Source of the DNA: Gautieria morchelliformis
Lineage: Eukaryota; Basidiomycota; Agaricomycetes; Gomphales; Gomphaceae
Assembly: GCA_015179125.1 (NCBI GenBank)
Contig: WHVA01000261.1
Coordinates: 88,400-152,399 of the forward strand
DNA length: 64,000 nucleotides
Direction of reading: 5' to 3'
In this document: piece after piece, positions 10,461-20,395 of the stretch
Numbering within the stretch: the stretch's first letter is position 1
How the letters are laid out: every line of letters starts with the position of its first letter
Translations under genes and position numbers: made by a program
Notes under the pieces: model-generated
Seen by the model: only the letters and a program-made list of their open reading frames with translations
What the model was told of the DNA's origin: nothing
Database searches by the model: none

Positions 10461-11382
10461 AATAGCATAGATAATTAGGTGGGGTACTCATGTCAATCTA
10501 TATCTTGTGCCAATGGCAAATTCAAGGCAGTCATCATTACATCTCTGCATCACCCGCAACCCACAACCCGCAACCCGCATCACCCACAACCCGCATCACC
10601 CGCATCACCCGCATCACCCACAACCCGCATCACCCACATCACCCACAACCCGCATCACCCGCATCACCCGCATCACCCACAACCCGCATCACCCACATCA
10701 CCCACAACCCGCATCACCCGCATCACCCACATCACCCACAACCCGCATCACCCGCATCACCCACATCACCCGCATCACCCGCATCACCCGCATCACCCAC
10801 AACCCGCATCACCCGCATCACCCGCATCACCCACAACCCGCATCACCCACATCACCCACAACCCGCATCACCCGCATCACCCGCATCACCCACATCACTG
10901 GAAATGGTGATGCGGGTTGCAGGTGATGCGGGTGATGCGGGTGATGCGGGTGATGCGGGTGATGCGGGTGATGTGGGTGATGCGGGTGATGCGGGTGATG
11001 CAGGTGATGCGGGTGATGTGGGTGATGCGGGTGATGTGGGTGATGCGGGTTGCGGGTTGTGGGTTGCGGGTGATGCAGAGATGTAATGATGACTGCCTTG
11101 AATTTGCCATTGGCACAAGATATAGATTGACATGAGTACCCCACCTAATTATCTATGCTATTCTAGTAATGTTTAGCCTTATTGGCCCCCTTCTGACCAC
11201 CTCCCACTCCAAAACCATACCTCTTGCCAGCTTCCTCAAGCTGCTCTACCAGAAACAGTGCATCTACAACTTTGAGCTCATAACATATCTTCAGAGACTC
11301 CAGCGGTATCCTTGCAATGCATGTAAGGGTGACATCAAGGCACTCCTCAGCTTCAAATCTGCTGCGCAGAAAATCCCATCTG
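10245..11382. repeat. Large palindrome with satellite core
   Basis: Left arm 10245 to about 10902 and right arm about 10904-11382 are inverse complements. They include the accessory-gene 3' end, about 85 bases of unique flank (from GTGGGGTACTCATGTCAATC) and the satellite. Centre CATCACTGGAAATGGTGATG. The arms differ in satellite length (about 350 versus 173 bp). Confidence 0.88.
10548..11076. repeat. Short tandem satellite in inverted orientation
   Basis: Units of CATCACCCR and CAACCCR (9 and 7 bp, mixed) run from 10548 to about 10896, then the complementary GGGTGATGY units from about 10904 to 11076. All frames are open through it only because the unit has no stop codon; it is not a gene. 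Confidence 0.92.
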
Positions 11383-13154
11383 GTATAATAACTCAGTTCT
11401 CGCCGGCTCTCCAACTCCATGAGCCAGTCCCTGATGGTTGGTACAATCTGCGCATGAGTATCCACCTTGTCAGGGGTACTCATCATGGCCTCTGGTGAAC
11501 GAGATCGCTTCGGTGGTTGCGAGTTGGCACGGAATGCCTGAAACACCTCCGGGGGAAAATTGATGTTGATGGCAGGTGGGGGGCAGGCTGTGGCATCGGC
11601 TCATTTCTAACATACCTTGTTCCACCGCGAAGTGCATAGTTGGATGCCGCCGGGTTTGCACCACCAGGCCTGTAGTGAAAGAATTTGAAGTAGTCCACAT
11701 TGGGCGGCATGTTGAGGTCAACACCCGGCGTATTCTTCATCTATCGATGAATCACTGAGTAAATGAATGGTAAAGGAAAGAAAACATAGAAAGATACCAG
11801 TTGTATTGCCCAAATTAGCTCCCCTTCATAATTAATGACTTTGTGGTGCCCGTTGAAGGCACGCACCATGCAGATCGAGTCGACGTGTTGATGCAGCTGA
11901 GCTTCATATTTGGGTGAGTTTGCATTGAGGGCTCGTTTGTCTGGGATTTCAGATTCAACCGGTTCTTTCTGTGAAATGAGCTGGTTGACCAGCCCCTTCT
12001 TTTTAGCCTTCGGTTTACCTGCAGTGGCACCGGTCTGTGCTTTGACCTCCTCCTCTAGAAATTGAAAGAACTGTATTAGAGTGCATTAGTTTAAATCAAT
12101 GATGAGAAAGAAAGAAAAAAAACTTACCTTGGGGGGAAGGACAATGTCAATACAAGCTTCCACACCCCTTTTTGCCACCTGGTTTACCCACTCGGCCTTC
12201 AAGGCCGACCAATCATCCTCCGTCTCCAGCGCAAAGCAGCATTTGGCTGGGTCCTTGTAGAAGTGCGTTACGAGCCCGCTCCTTTTCTCCTCCGGGATTG
12301 CATACAGGCCAAGCAAATAATGAAGCATTGACTTTGCGGTGGCGAGGGTGCTCGTCAACTCAACGTAGTGCATTCGATTAGTGATTACCCCTACTTGGTT
12401 ACGGAATGGTATGATAAATTTAATTACTATAAAAAAATTAGGTCGGTAAGCATAAAATAAGAAAAGAAAAAAAAAAAAAGAAAAGAAAGAAAACACTCAC
12501 AGTCAGGCGAAGCACCCTTTGCGGTTTCTTTTCCTTTGCTTACTGCCTTACCCTTCTTCTTTGGAGGCTGAGGTGGAGGAGATGATGAGGATTCTGTGGT
12601 ACCATTGGTGCTAGACACTTCTTCATCCTCGTCGTCCTCGTCCTCATCCACATACTCTATATCGTCATCCTCAGTGGGTCCCAGACCGTCGTTATCACTG
12701 GGGACATCGGGCTCGTCCTCGCTGTCCTCGGGGACCACACTGAGGTGCTGCTTGGCTGCGACGTCATCGGCCAGGCGCATTTTCAGGGACGGAGGCACTT
12801 TGGCTGTGAGGATTGTTTTGGATGTGGTGGATGTGGTGGAGAGGGTAGTGGAAAAGCCTTTAGAAGTAGCCCCATCCTCAGTGGAGGCACTGGATTTGGC
12901 GATGGATGGTGGTTTAGATTCAGCACCGCGTTTGTTGGTGGACACGTTAGCAGTGTCCTTCCTCTTTGATGCAAGAGGGATCTTGATAGTGGGTATGCCA
13001 CTTTCACGCAGTCGAGAGGAGGGGTACAGCTGCGTCTGCCTTCAATAATAAGGCTGGGGTCAAGGGTGTCGCGCTGACGTGTTTTGGGGTTGTTTGCAGG
13101 GGGTAGCTCCACAGGAACTACAGCTTTAGCACCTTTTTTCTTGTCACCAGCCAT
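11163..13154 (-). pseudogene. X2 accessory gene, homologue of the X1 accessory gene
   Basis: Minus-strand, convergent with the transposase. Exons read as 13154-12501, 12390-12128, 12070-11798, 11740-11616 and 11537-11163. Start MAGDKKKGAKAVVPVELPP, then RDTLDPSLIIEGRR (X1: RDTPDPSLVIPGQR). An acidic Ser/Asp/Glu block and PPKKKGKAVSKGKE follow; exon 2 carries HYVELTSTLATAK to IDIVLPPK, exon 3 EEEVKAQTG to LIWAIQL, exon 4 MPPNVDYFKFFHYRPGG, and exon 5 PPKRSRSP, IRDWLMELE and RWDFLRSRFEAEECL. The last exon again looks SAM-like (inference). A one-base frameshift near 13025 breaks exon 1, and the exon 4-5 junction does not keep frame. Basic and acidic tracts suggest a nuclear, DNA- or protein-binding role. 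Confidence 0.75.
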
Positions 13155-13214
13155 AGTGGAGCAATTTGAATGAAGCTTAGCAGAGGTTGAACGCAGCGGT
13201 GGAGGTCGGTACCA

Positions 13215-13740
13215 GCGCGTGACGTCGCGGTCACATGATGGCGGTCGCAACATGATGTCACAACATCATGCTGGCTGCAGCTGAAGCAATATACTGTCAC
13301 ATCCATGTAATTATAGTACATGTATATGTTATATTATATTTATAAGTTCTTAAAGCTGATGTTTTGGCCATGTAGAAGGCTGAAAAGGCTGAGAGCAGGC
13401 AAACAGACATGCACCTCTCCCCCTGTCCATAACCAGCTGATTACCAGCTTGTTTTCTGTGTCAAACATTTATACATGTACATTACTATAATCTGAGTAAG
13501 TTATAGCCCTTATTGAGAGAATTTGAGGGCATAATGATGCATATAAGGGAAATTATTCAAATATTAAATAACTCATAATAACCCATGTTCTTTATATGGA
13601 ATTGTAGCTACTACACAGTATATAATGTGCACCAAGTTCCACCGCTTAATCGTCAGTGGTTGGAGAGATACAGCTCAATATTTTTGGCGGCACTGGGTGG
13701 CATGGATTTCAGACTCTGCCTTGTGTACCCAAAATAGCTG
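13215..13740 (-). repeat. X2 right terminal inverted repeat
   Basis: Inverse complement of 7755-8270. Its inner edge lies about 60 bases upstream of the accessory-gene ATG, so the same sequence would serve as promoter for both genes of X2. Confidence 0.82.
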
Positions 13741-13771
13741 TAATCATAATTTTTTTTTTGTATTTGTGTTT

Positions 13772-13905
13772 TCATAGGTGAAGCCCGGGCTTGAGCCTGG
13801 GCCAAGCCGACCCAGCCCGAGCCTGACTATTGGGCTGGGCTTGAGGCTTCGTTGAGCCTGAGCCTGCTAAAGCTGAGCCCAAGCCCAGCCCGGTCCGTGC
13901 ATCAC
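13772..13905. repeat. Degenerate AGCCYGAGCC-type low-complexity tract
   Basis: Repeated GCCC/GGGC and GAGCCTG words, e.g. CCCGAGCCTGACTATTGGGC. No coding support. The rest of 13741-14160 shows nothing recognisable. Confidence 0.5.
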
Positions 13906-14167
13906 TAATCGTCGTGGTGGTACCCTGTATATATTTTGTCGGAAACCTATGAAAACTATAAATAGCTGCCCCATTTATCTTACATGGAATTCCAGTCAAT
14001 ATAGCTGGATGAGCCATCACGAAGATAGTGGTATTTCCTATTGATATGAATGGAAAATCCCACATTTTTCATAGGTAATTGGCAAATTGTTCTATACTAC
14101 AAAGACAGCTCATCTATGAATTCTGGGTCTTCTATGAATGCAGGTCTCACCAAACCGTTGCTTCTGT

Positions 14168-16260
14168 CTATGATTCCCCACCTATTACCAGTCCCAACCT
14201 GTATCCGGCCGATGACACAACTGATTGCTGAAAGTTCGATGACATGTGTCGAGGGCCGCATTCGGTGTATGTCACAGGGCCGAGTGTCACATCCTCGCCA
14301 TCCGTAAGACAGTTCTGTACCACCGCAAGTAGTCTCCGTGTTGGAGTTGGCCCAAATATTTTGTTCATTGGGAGTGTGAGCGCGAGAACCATGTCGAGCT
14401 GTTCATAAAAACACCAAGTCACAAATTCAGGCTTTCGGCTTGCTTTGTGAACGTGAATATCCACAAGAAGGCCATACTGATAGTAGTTAGATTGGATGAA
14501 TCAATAAACTGGCTCACTTACACGGACAAAGAATGTATCGCGTCCTGCCCGGTTCAAGCCTGTCAGGCACGCCTGCATGCAATCTCCCTCAGCAATTCGA
14601 ACCTTCCCCCATTTTTCAATGATATCAGGAACCAGGGGCTGCAGAATATGGGCTGGGATGGAAAAGTGGGTCCCATGATAAGCATCAATCTTGCGCTTGA
14701 GGGAAGTGTCAATGGCATAGTGCTTTTTGCATGGGAAGCGAAGGATGGTGAGAGGGTCTGAGTGGGGACTGTCAAGATGGGTTTTTAGGTGTTAATATCG
14801 TGTATTAGTGAACACAGTGAATGCCCAAGGAGCTTGTGTGAAGAAGTGTGCCGTTCGGCGAATAAGATGAACCAATAAATGTTCAGAAGGTAAGAGGGCT
14901 GCCCAAACGGAGCTCGCCCTATCTACAGTCATAGCGAAGTAGCCCATGACACTTGACAATGTAGCGTGCAAGGTATCATGGAAAGGTTGTTTAAGCAGCA
15001 ACAATCCTTTTGCCAGTGAAGGTGCTCCTTCGGAGCCCTTCACTGACAGCACCGATAATAGTATGAAGACTCAGGTAATGAAGGTAAAGTACGAAAACTC
15101 ACCAGTGGTGCTTAAGTCCTCCTCTGGTTGAAGATAGAAATCTATTGGAGAGGGTTCAAGACGATAGTCACAGTGAGGTCAAGTTTTCACAAGATAGATG
15201 TATGATAATTGAACTGGGGAATATACATGTGAATGTAAACTACTTATATTAAATGCTTATATGATGCTAGCGAATAGGAAAGAGGCCATCTTGAGTCAGG
15301 GTTGGATAGGGGTGCATGGTCAGGATACAAATAGGTGAAACACATATACAATAGAATGAAAGAGGAGTGTGAACATGAAACGACGGGGAGGAAAGAGGGC
15401 AAAGGTACCTATGTACAAAAACATGCCTTGAGACCTGCATACATGTTACCCTGCACAGACTCTTGGTGTGCTGGGTTGATCCTACATGATCTACAGGTAG
15501 GACGCCCTGCGAATGCATTCCAGCCATAAGAACACCCAAAGGGGGTTGAGTCGAGAAGGCGATGGGACCAGTGATGAACCATCAAGCCGGGTAAAGCATG
15601 TTGATCGTGTTTGATGGCGTGCCTACTGGTGAATGATGCAAGTAGTGAATGGTTGTTCGGTGAATGCGGCAAAGGGTGAATGGAGCCAACATAGAGGAGG
15701 CGTGGTCGAAGGGAAGGGCGAAGCCGAGCGAACATGGAGGAGGAGTGGTGAAAGGGAAAATAGGGATAGCTGGGTACAATAAATAAATGAGTCATGACAT
15801 CCGGCCATAGGAACACCCAAAGGGGGTTGAGTGGAGAAGGTGATGGGACCAGTGATGAACCATCAAGCCGGGTAAAGGAGGTCGATCGTGTTTTGATGGC
15901 GTGGCTACTGGCGAATGACATGAGTAGCGAATAACCATTCGGCGGGTTTGGCAAAGAGCGAATGGAGTGAACATAGAAGTGGAGTGATGAAAGGGAGAAT
16001 GGAGTTACTGGGTACAAGAAATAAATGAGTCATGACAGGGACAAACTGCAGTCAAGTCATGTCGTAATTACAAAATGGACTTACACTCTGGACAAACTTT
16101 CTCCTTAGTGCTAATTTCAGATGTTCCTTCAGAAAAGTCTAGGATGTGCGATAGGTTGTATTTTAGTTGAATTTGTGCGAGTTGACTCCTATGTATCATC
16201 CGGTTACTCATAGTTGCATACAGTTTCACTCTTGACTTGATTGCAGAGGTAATTGCCCGC
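14168..16260 (-). pseudogene. Unrecognised fungal gene, split by an L2 solo LTR
   Basis: Minus-strand coding pieces on both sides of the LTR at 14770-16037: upstream (16038-16260) YATMSNRMIHRSQLAQIQ and KVCPECKSIL; downstream RKIDAYHGTHFSIPAHILQ, KWGKVRIAEGDCMQACLTG and GRDTFFVR, then after an intron LLVDIHVHKASRKPEFVTW and DMVLALTLPMNK to a stop at 14168. The pattern (K/RWGKxRIxxGD, RDxxFVRY, LLVD, PEFV) resembles an uncharacterised protein type I recall from agaric genomes, often near transposon genes, but I cannot name a domain. CPEC could be half of a zinc site. Exon ends are approximate. Confidence 0.5.
14770..16037 (+). mobile_element. Solo LTR, family L2, copy 1
   Basis: 1268 bp, starts TGTCAAGATGGG, ends GAGTCATGACA, flanked by GGGAC (14765-14769, 16038-16042). 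Same family as 50653-52183 and 54765-62474. The 3' part is a tandem repeat: the block 15541-15799 recurs as 15800-16037, and each unit ends in the LTR terminus GTCATGACA. No retrotransposon internal region is attached. Confidence 0.92.
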
Positions 16261-16262
16261 TA

Positions 16263-16658
16263 CACTGCAGGCATATAAAAGTTTTCTTGTCTGAAAAACT
16301 GTTGAAAAAACCGTAAAGATTTACCAAATATTTTTACTGTTTTTTATATAAAAAAAAACTATAATAAAATTTGTGCTTTTATTAGAATTTGTTGAGCAAG
16401 AAAATTGTAAAAAAGTTCAAAGTTTTTTTCAGGGTTTTTTATGGGTTTCTTTGTGTTTTCACCAAGGAACTTATAAAAAGACATAAAAAACCCTGCAAAA
16501 ACATTAACTTTTTTTACAATTTTCTTGCTCAACAAATTCTAAAAAAAAAACCCAAAATTTTGTTAAAGTTTTTTTACAATAAAATGAAAAAATTTGGAAT
16601 ATCTTTACAGTTTTTTGAACAGTTTTTCAGACCAGAAAATTTTTATATGCCTCCAGTG
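16263..16658. mobile_element. CACTG-ended fold-back MITE (CACTA-type)
   Basis: 396 bp, almost entirely an imperfect AT-rich inverted repeat. Ends CACTGCAGGCATATAAAA and its inverse (with CACTGGAGG), flanked by the 3-bp duplication CTA (16260-16262, 16659-16661). CACTA/CACTG ends with a 3-bp duplication are the hallmark of the CACTA (En/Spm, Plavaka) superfamily. The open stretch on + inside it is a by-product of the A/T runs. Confidence 0.78.
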
Positions 16659-16661
16659 CTA

Positions 16662-17247
16662 TACCGTTCCATGGCATAGGTCCAGTTAACCCAGACCAGC
16701 CCATTCTGATGGACGTCATTTGGGATATGAAGTAGTGCATAGATACAGGATGTACATGTCGATAGTCGCTCCTTCTAATAGTGGTAATAGTACCTAAAAG
16801 TAGCTTCAGTTTGTGTGGCACAATAGGACAAATGAACCTCACTCCTCGTATTCACAAACCCATTGTACAATCATCTCCTCGAGTGCATCGATTTTGGAAT
16901 CTGTACTCACAAACTGGAGACAGACCTGACAAATTTTCACCAGTAGCATTGCATGCTTGTAATACTTTGGTGCAAGACGGCCTTCAATAAGGCTTTGTTA
17001 CACCTGCATTTACACTGAGACAGCTGAGGCATATGCAGTAATAGCTGATATAGCAGCAGATTGACTGAGTAGCAGAAGTTGCTATAGCAGAATTCCCAAG
17101 AGATATTACAGTAATGGCTGGCCAGAGATAATGTTTGTAGGTCACAGGTTCAGTCGCGTCGCAAATGACATCACATGATAATTCTGGTCACATGATCAAT
17201 CGGTCTTTACCTGGTCACCCACCTCTATCTGGGCTACACAAAACATC
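16662..17247. other. Gene-free stretch
   Basis: No supported gene. The last 80 bases contain GACATCACATGAT and GGTCACATGATCAATCGG, similar to the TGACATCATG..GGTCACGTGAC words in front of the X1 and X2 genes, and may be the promoter of the next gene. Confidence 0.4.
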
Positions 17248-19024
17248 ATGGCTGGGAAGAACCACAAGATGAAGCATGGTGCTGGCTCTAAAAATCACTC
17301 TGCTGAGCTTGTCAGCGCATTGTTCCTTGAAAATGCAGCGGTTCCCATCTCTAGTAGTGATTCCCTTGTGACAGAACTCAAGCATATCAAAAAGGAGAAC
17401 AAGCTGTTGAGAGATGCTAACAAAAAACTCAGAACTGCTAATGAGGCTACAGAAAACCATATGGCTCAACTGCTGAAGTCAACAATGAAAATCCCAAAGC
17501 CAAAGGGCGAAGTAGGACACTTGGGTGATAATGACAAAAAGCCTGGGTATCATCTGCAGGAAAGGATGGGATTGAGTGAGAATAATGACCTGTATAACAG
17601 AATTAGGGTGAGTTTGCTGTTTTTGATAATATATATATGCATATACTTAAATATTTGCTGTGTCTGTATACTACTGTACCATCTTAGGATTATGTTCGAG
17701 CACAATCACATGGATTCGAACTCAACTCAGGGACTTTCAAAAATCAAGACCTTGAACTTTTGGCTGCAATATGTGTTCAGGTGAGTTCAGGCTTGTGTTT
17801 GTATTACTGTAACATATATTGATTATTGACCCTCATCCAGACAAAAAATAAATGGCCTTGGTTAGGGCATTATGAATCTGACTGGCGGGTTCTGGCGATG
17901 CTCAAGAAGTATTTACAAGGTAAGGGTGCTCACCAACGCAGGAAGGTGAATATACGACACTGTGAGCGTGACGACAAACCCAAGGAAGCCCTTCCTGAGG
18001 AAGGGGCCAATTTGGACCCCTTTGCGGTTCTTGGATACCCTGATGAACAGGAGGATTGCTCCTCCAATGGTTCTGGGGATGAAGATGGGGACGAGCATCC
18101 TGAGGAAGAAGACAGCGCACAGACATTCAAAAACAAGAACAAAACAGCATCAGTTCTCAAGGATCAGCTGAACAGACCACTGACGAAACACAAGACCTCA
18201 TCAATTCAACCATTGAAAGCACCCAATCTAGATCTCTCGGAGGGTGTGTATGTTGACCATGACGAGTACTTCCAAAATGGAACCAGGGCACTCAAAAATA
18301 CACCCTCACCAATGGAAGGGTGCTTATGCTAGATGCCTATCCCAAAAGGCTTGAACATTATGAAGAAGGGTTTTGTGACAGGGTTATTCGTTCGCAGAAT
18401 GCGTTTAATCATTGGAAAGTTGGCTCTGTCCTGGAATCAGAAGATCTCTTGTCTCCACGATCCATGGCATGCAAACACCCTACTAAAACTGTTCTATCAA
18501 AGTCCAATATTCCAAACTGTTCAGTGTCTACCAATGTTTTTCATCCCCAGTCACCCACCCTTGCTCTGCCTCCTAGCACACCTTATTCACCAGCTCTGAT
18601 TTCAAGTCCCCAGCAGTCGCCAGGCTGGCTAGACTTTGAACCTAAGCCACAACTGCCTCAAACTCCCTTGAAAGCACAGATGAAGAGTGTTACAGTTGTG
18701 AGGGTTATAGATTCACCCCTCTCAACTGTTGTGGATTCTCCCAAGGTGAGATTTGTTACATTGACATAGCTTGATAACTTATTGACCTTGGATAGCCAAA
18801 GAAAGAAACTATGAAGTCAAAACTTGTGCCGAAAGCTGCTAAAGCCATAAAGAAAACAAAACCGATGCCAGAAGTCTCTAGTGTAGGAACAAGGTCTTCT
18901 AAATGCAAATATACAGATGACATTGCTGTGAAGGTACCTGTGGTATGTACTTTGAGCCATACCATGTCCAGAGTCTAATACACTTTTTCAGACAAAGAAG
19001 AGGAAGGCCAATCAGCCCCTAGAC
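17248..19024 (+). CDS. Coiled-coil, Ser/Pro- and Lys-rich protein of unknown function (frameshifted)
   Basis: Start MAGKNHKMKHGAGSKNHSAE. A coiled coil follows (ELKHIKKENKLLRDANKKL). Introns with GT..AG ends lie near 17609-17687, 17780-17841, 18747-18795 and 18943-18992. Middle exons give RAQSHGFELNSGTF and NKWPWLGHYESDWRVLAML, an acidic GDEDGDEHPEEEDS stretch, and YVDHDEYFQNGTRALKN; the frame then slips near 18300 before LDAYPKRLEHYEEGF. The tail is Pro/Ser-rich and ends KKTKPMP, TKKRKANQPLD. The MAGxxxK start resembles that of the X2 accessory protein, but I see no further similarity. The basic tail suggests nuclear location. It sits directly upstream of the protease remnant, as in a two-gene unit. 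Family unknown. Confidence 0.55.
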
Positions 19025-19283
19025 TGACATGGCCGGTGTTTGTACTTTGGAGAGATTATATTGCTAAGCTAGAAGTTTCTACAAGCAATGTGACATAAGT
19101 AGTGAGTATTTCATATACAGACCCATATTAATTTGGGCATGTATATGATCACCGAATTTGGTTTAATGGTGCCCTCATGCTTAAGTCCACCATAGCTCAG
19201 CTGAGGTTCTCTTCCCAACTACAACAGTGAGCATGATCAGTTTCTGCCGAGTCTTCAGACCCTAATCAACTAGAACATTGACA

Positions 19284-20395
19284 TCTAATTTTAGGGATGC
19301 TTTGGGGGGCGATATTACCTCTCTGTATACACTCTGGGGCTGCGCAAACCAAACTGTTCACTGATAAGGATTCAATCTATCTCAAAGATGGTACCATCAG
19401 CATTCTATGTGAACTATCAAAAGACGAATATGAGGAGATATTGGTGTTAAATATCACCAAGAATGTGTCTCATTATTCAGTGAGTACTTGGTAATATTAT
19501 GAGAATGGCCTTACATTGAGGTGTGTTCCTCTCAGTCTCCGGCTCTCTTTATCGATGCCCAGTTGTTTCCACTGCTGCATTTCAGCGTAAATCACTTTGA
19601 TGCTCACTATTCCCCGCACAATAGCTTAAGTAAGTGATATTCAGGAGTTTTCGACATGGACACACTTTACGAACTATCCCAGACCTGCCAATGGGGAACT
19701 TACAGCTTTACTTCAAGCTAGAATACCGATTAACACCAGGTCTGTTACCCATTAATAGCTCTCAAAATTGTTTACTATCAAACAATTTGAAGCCACCACT
19801 GGTTTCTTGTTGTTATCTGTTTCCCAGGTTGCATGACTGAGTCAGGCTCGCCCTGAACCAATGCACGAAGGAGCCACAAGTATGTACCCATCCTACATTG
19901 CCATTTAAGACTTAGATATTTTCCCCAGGACATCTATTTTAACTTTCGACTCAATGGGGACACACCATCCTAGAGTTCAGAAAATCCTAGAAGACTACCT
20001 TATCTCTGAAGCCTATGACAAAAAAAAACATTGCATGTATGCCTAGTTCACTCTATTTCAACATCCCTGTGCGTTGTATATATTGTGATCCACTATTTTG
20101 TCTACTCAATTTTCATGTCACAGGTTCCGATTCAGACTAATGGTGATGATTGCGGCTTATATTTGATGCTCACTGCTGAGACTTTTACCTACAACTGGAT
20201 TCTAACAAAAAAAGGCCATCAATACTCTTAAGGTATGCACTGTCAGAACTAAGTGATTATACCTCAGGCTAAACATAGACAGGGCAACACACCGAGCCTG
20301 TTTGAAGAGTGGAACACCATATCAGCTGTGAATGCACGCCATGCGCTTAAATCCAAGATTCTCCCAGTCATCTTCCAAAACTACATAGACCTCAA
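19284..20395 (+). pseudogene. Ulp1/C48-like cysteine protease, fragmentary
   Basis: Exon pieces in order: NITKNVSHYS region (to about 19494), SPALFIDAQLFPLLHFS and NHFDAHYSPHN (19540-19630), then a break. After it come ILTFDSMGTHHPRVQKILED and YLISEAYDKKKHCM (19935-20040), and VPIQTNGDDCGLYLMLTAE (20120-20190). The Asp of TFDSMG and the Cys of NGDDCG match the Asp and Cys of the Ulp1 (SUMO protease) triad; the His exon is not clear. The upstream pieces are not in one frame and several stops separate them, so this is a decayed gene or one with unresolved introns. Ulp1 domains are often carried by fungal DNA transposons. Confidence 0.62.

Larger units (their letters stand above)
7755..13740 (+). 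mobile_element. X2: two-gene TIR DNA transposon related to X1
   Basis: Starts CAGCTATTTCGGGTACC and ends with CAAAATAGCTG, flanked by TA (7753-7754, 13741-13742). About 6.0 kb including a 490-bp solo LTR. Same plan as X1: plus-strand DD34E transposase and a convergent minus-strand accessory gene, each starting just inside a TIR. Both genes are damaged: the transposase has a Glu-to-Lys change at the catalytic position and an LTR in exon 5, and the accessory gene has a frameshift. Confidence 0.83.

Noticed and set aside
10479-11144. Several long His/Pro- or Asp/Gly-rich open frames
   Set aside because: Produced by a 9/7-bp satellite that lacks stop codons in all frames on both strands.
16389-16679. 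96-codon Lys/Phe-rich open frame
   Set aside because: Falls in A/T runs of the CACTG fold-back MITE.
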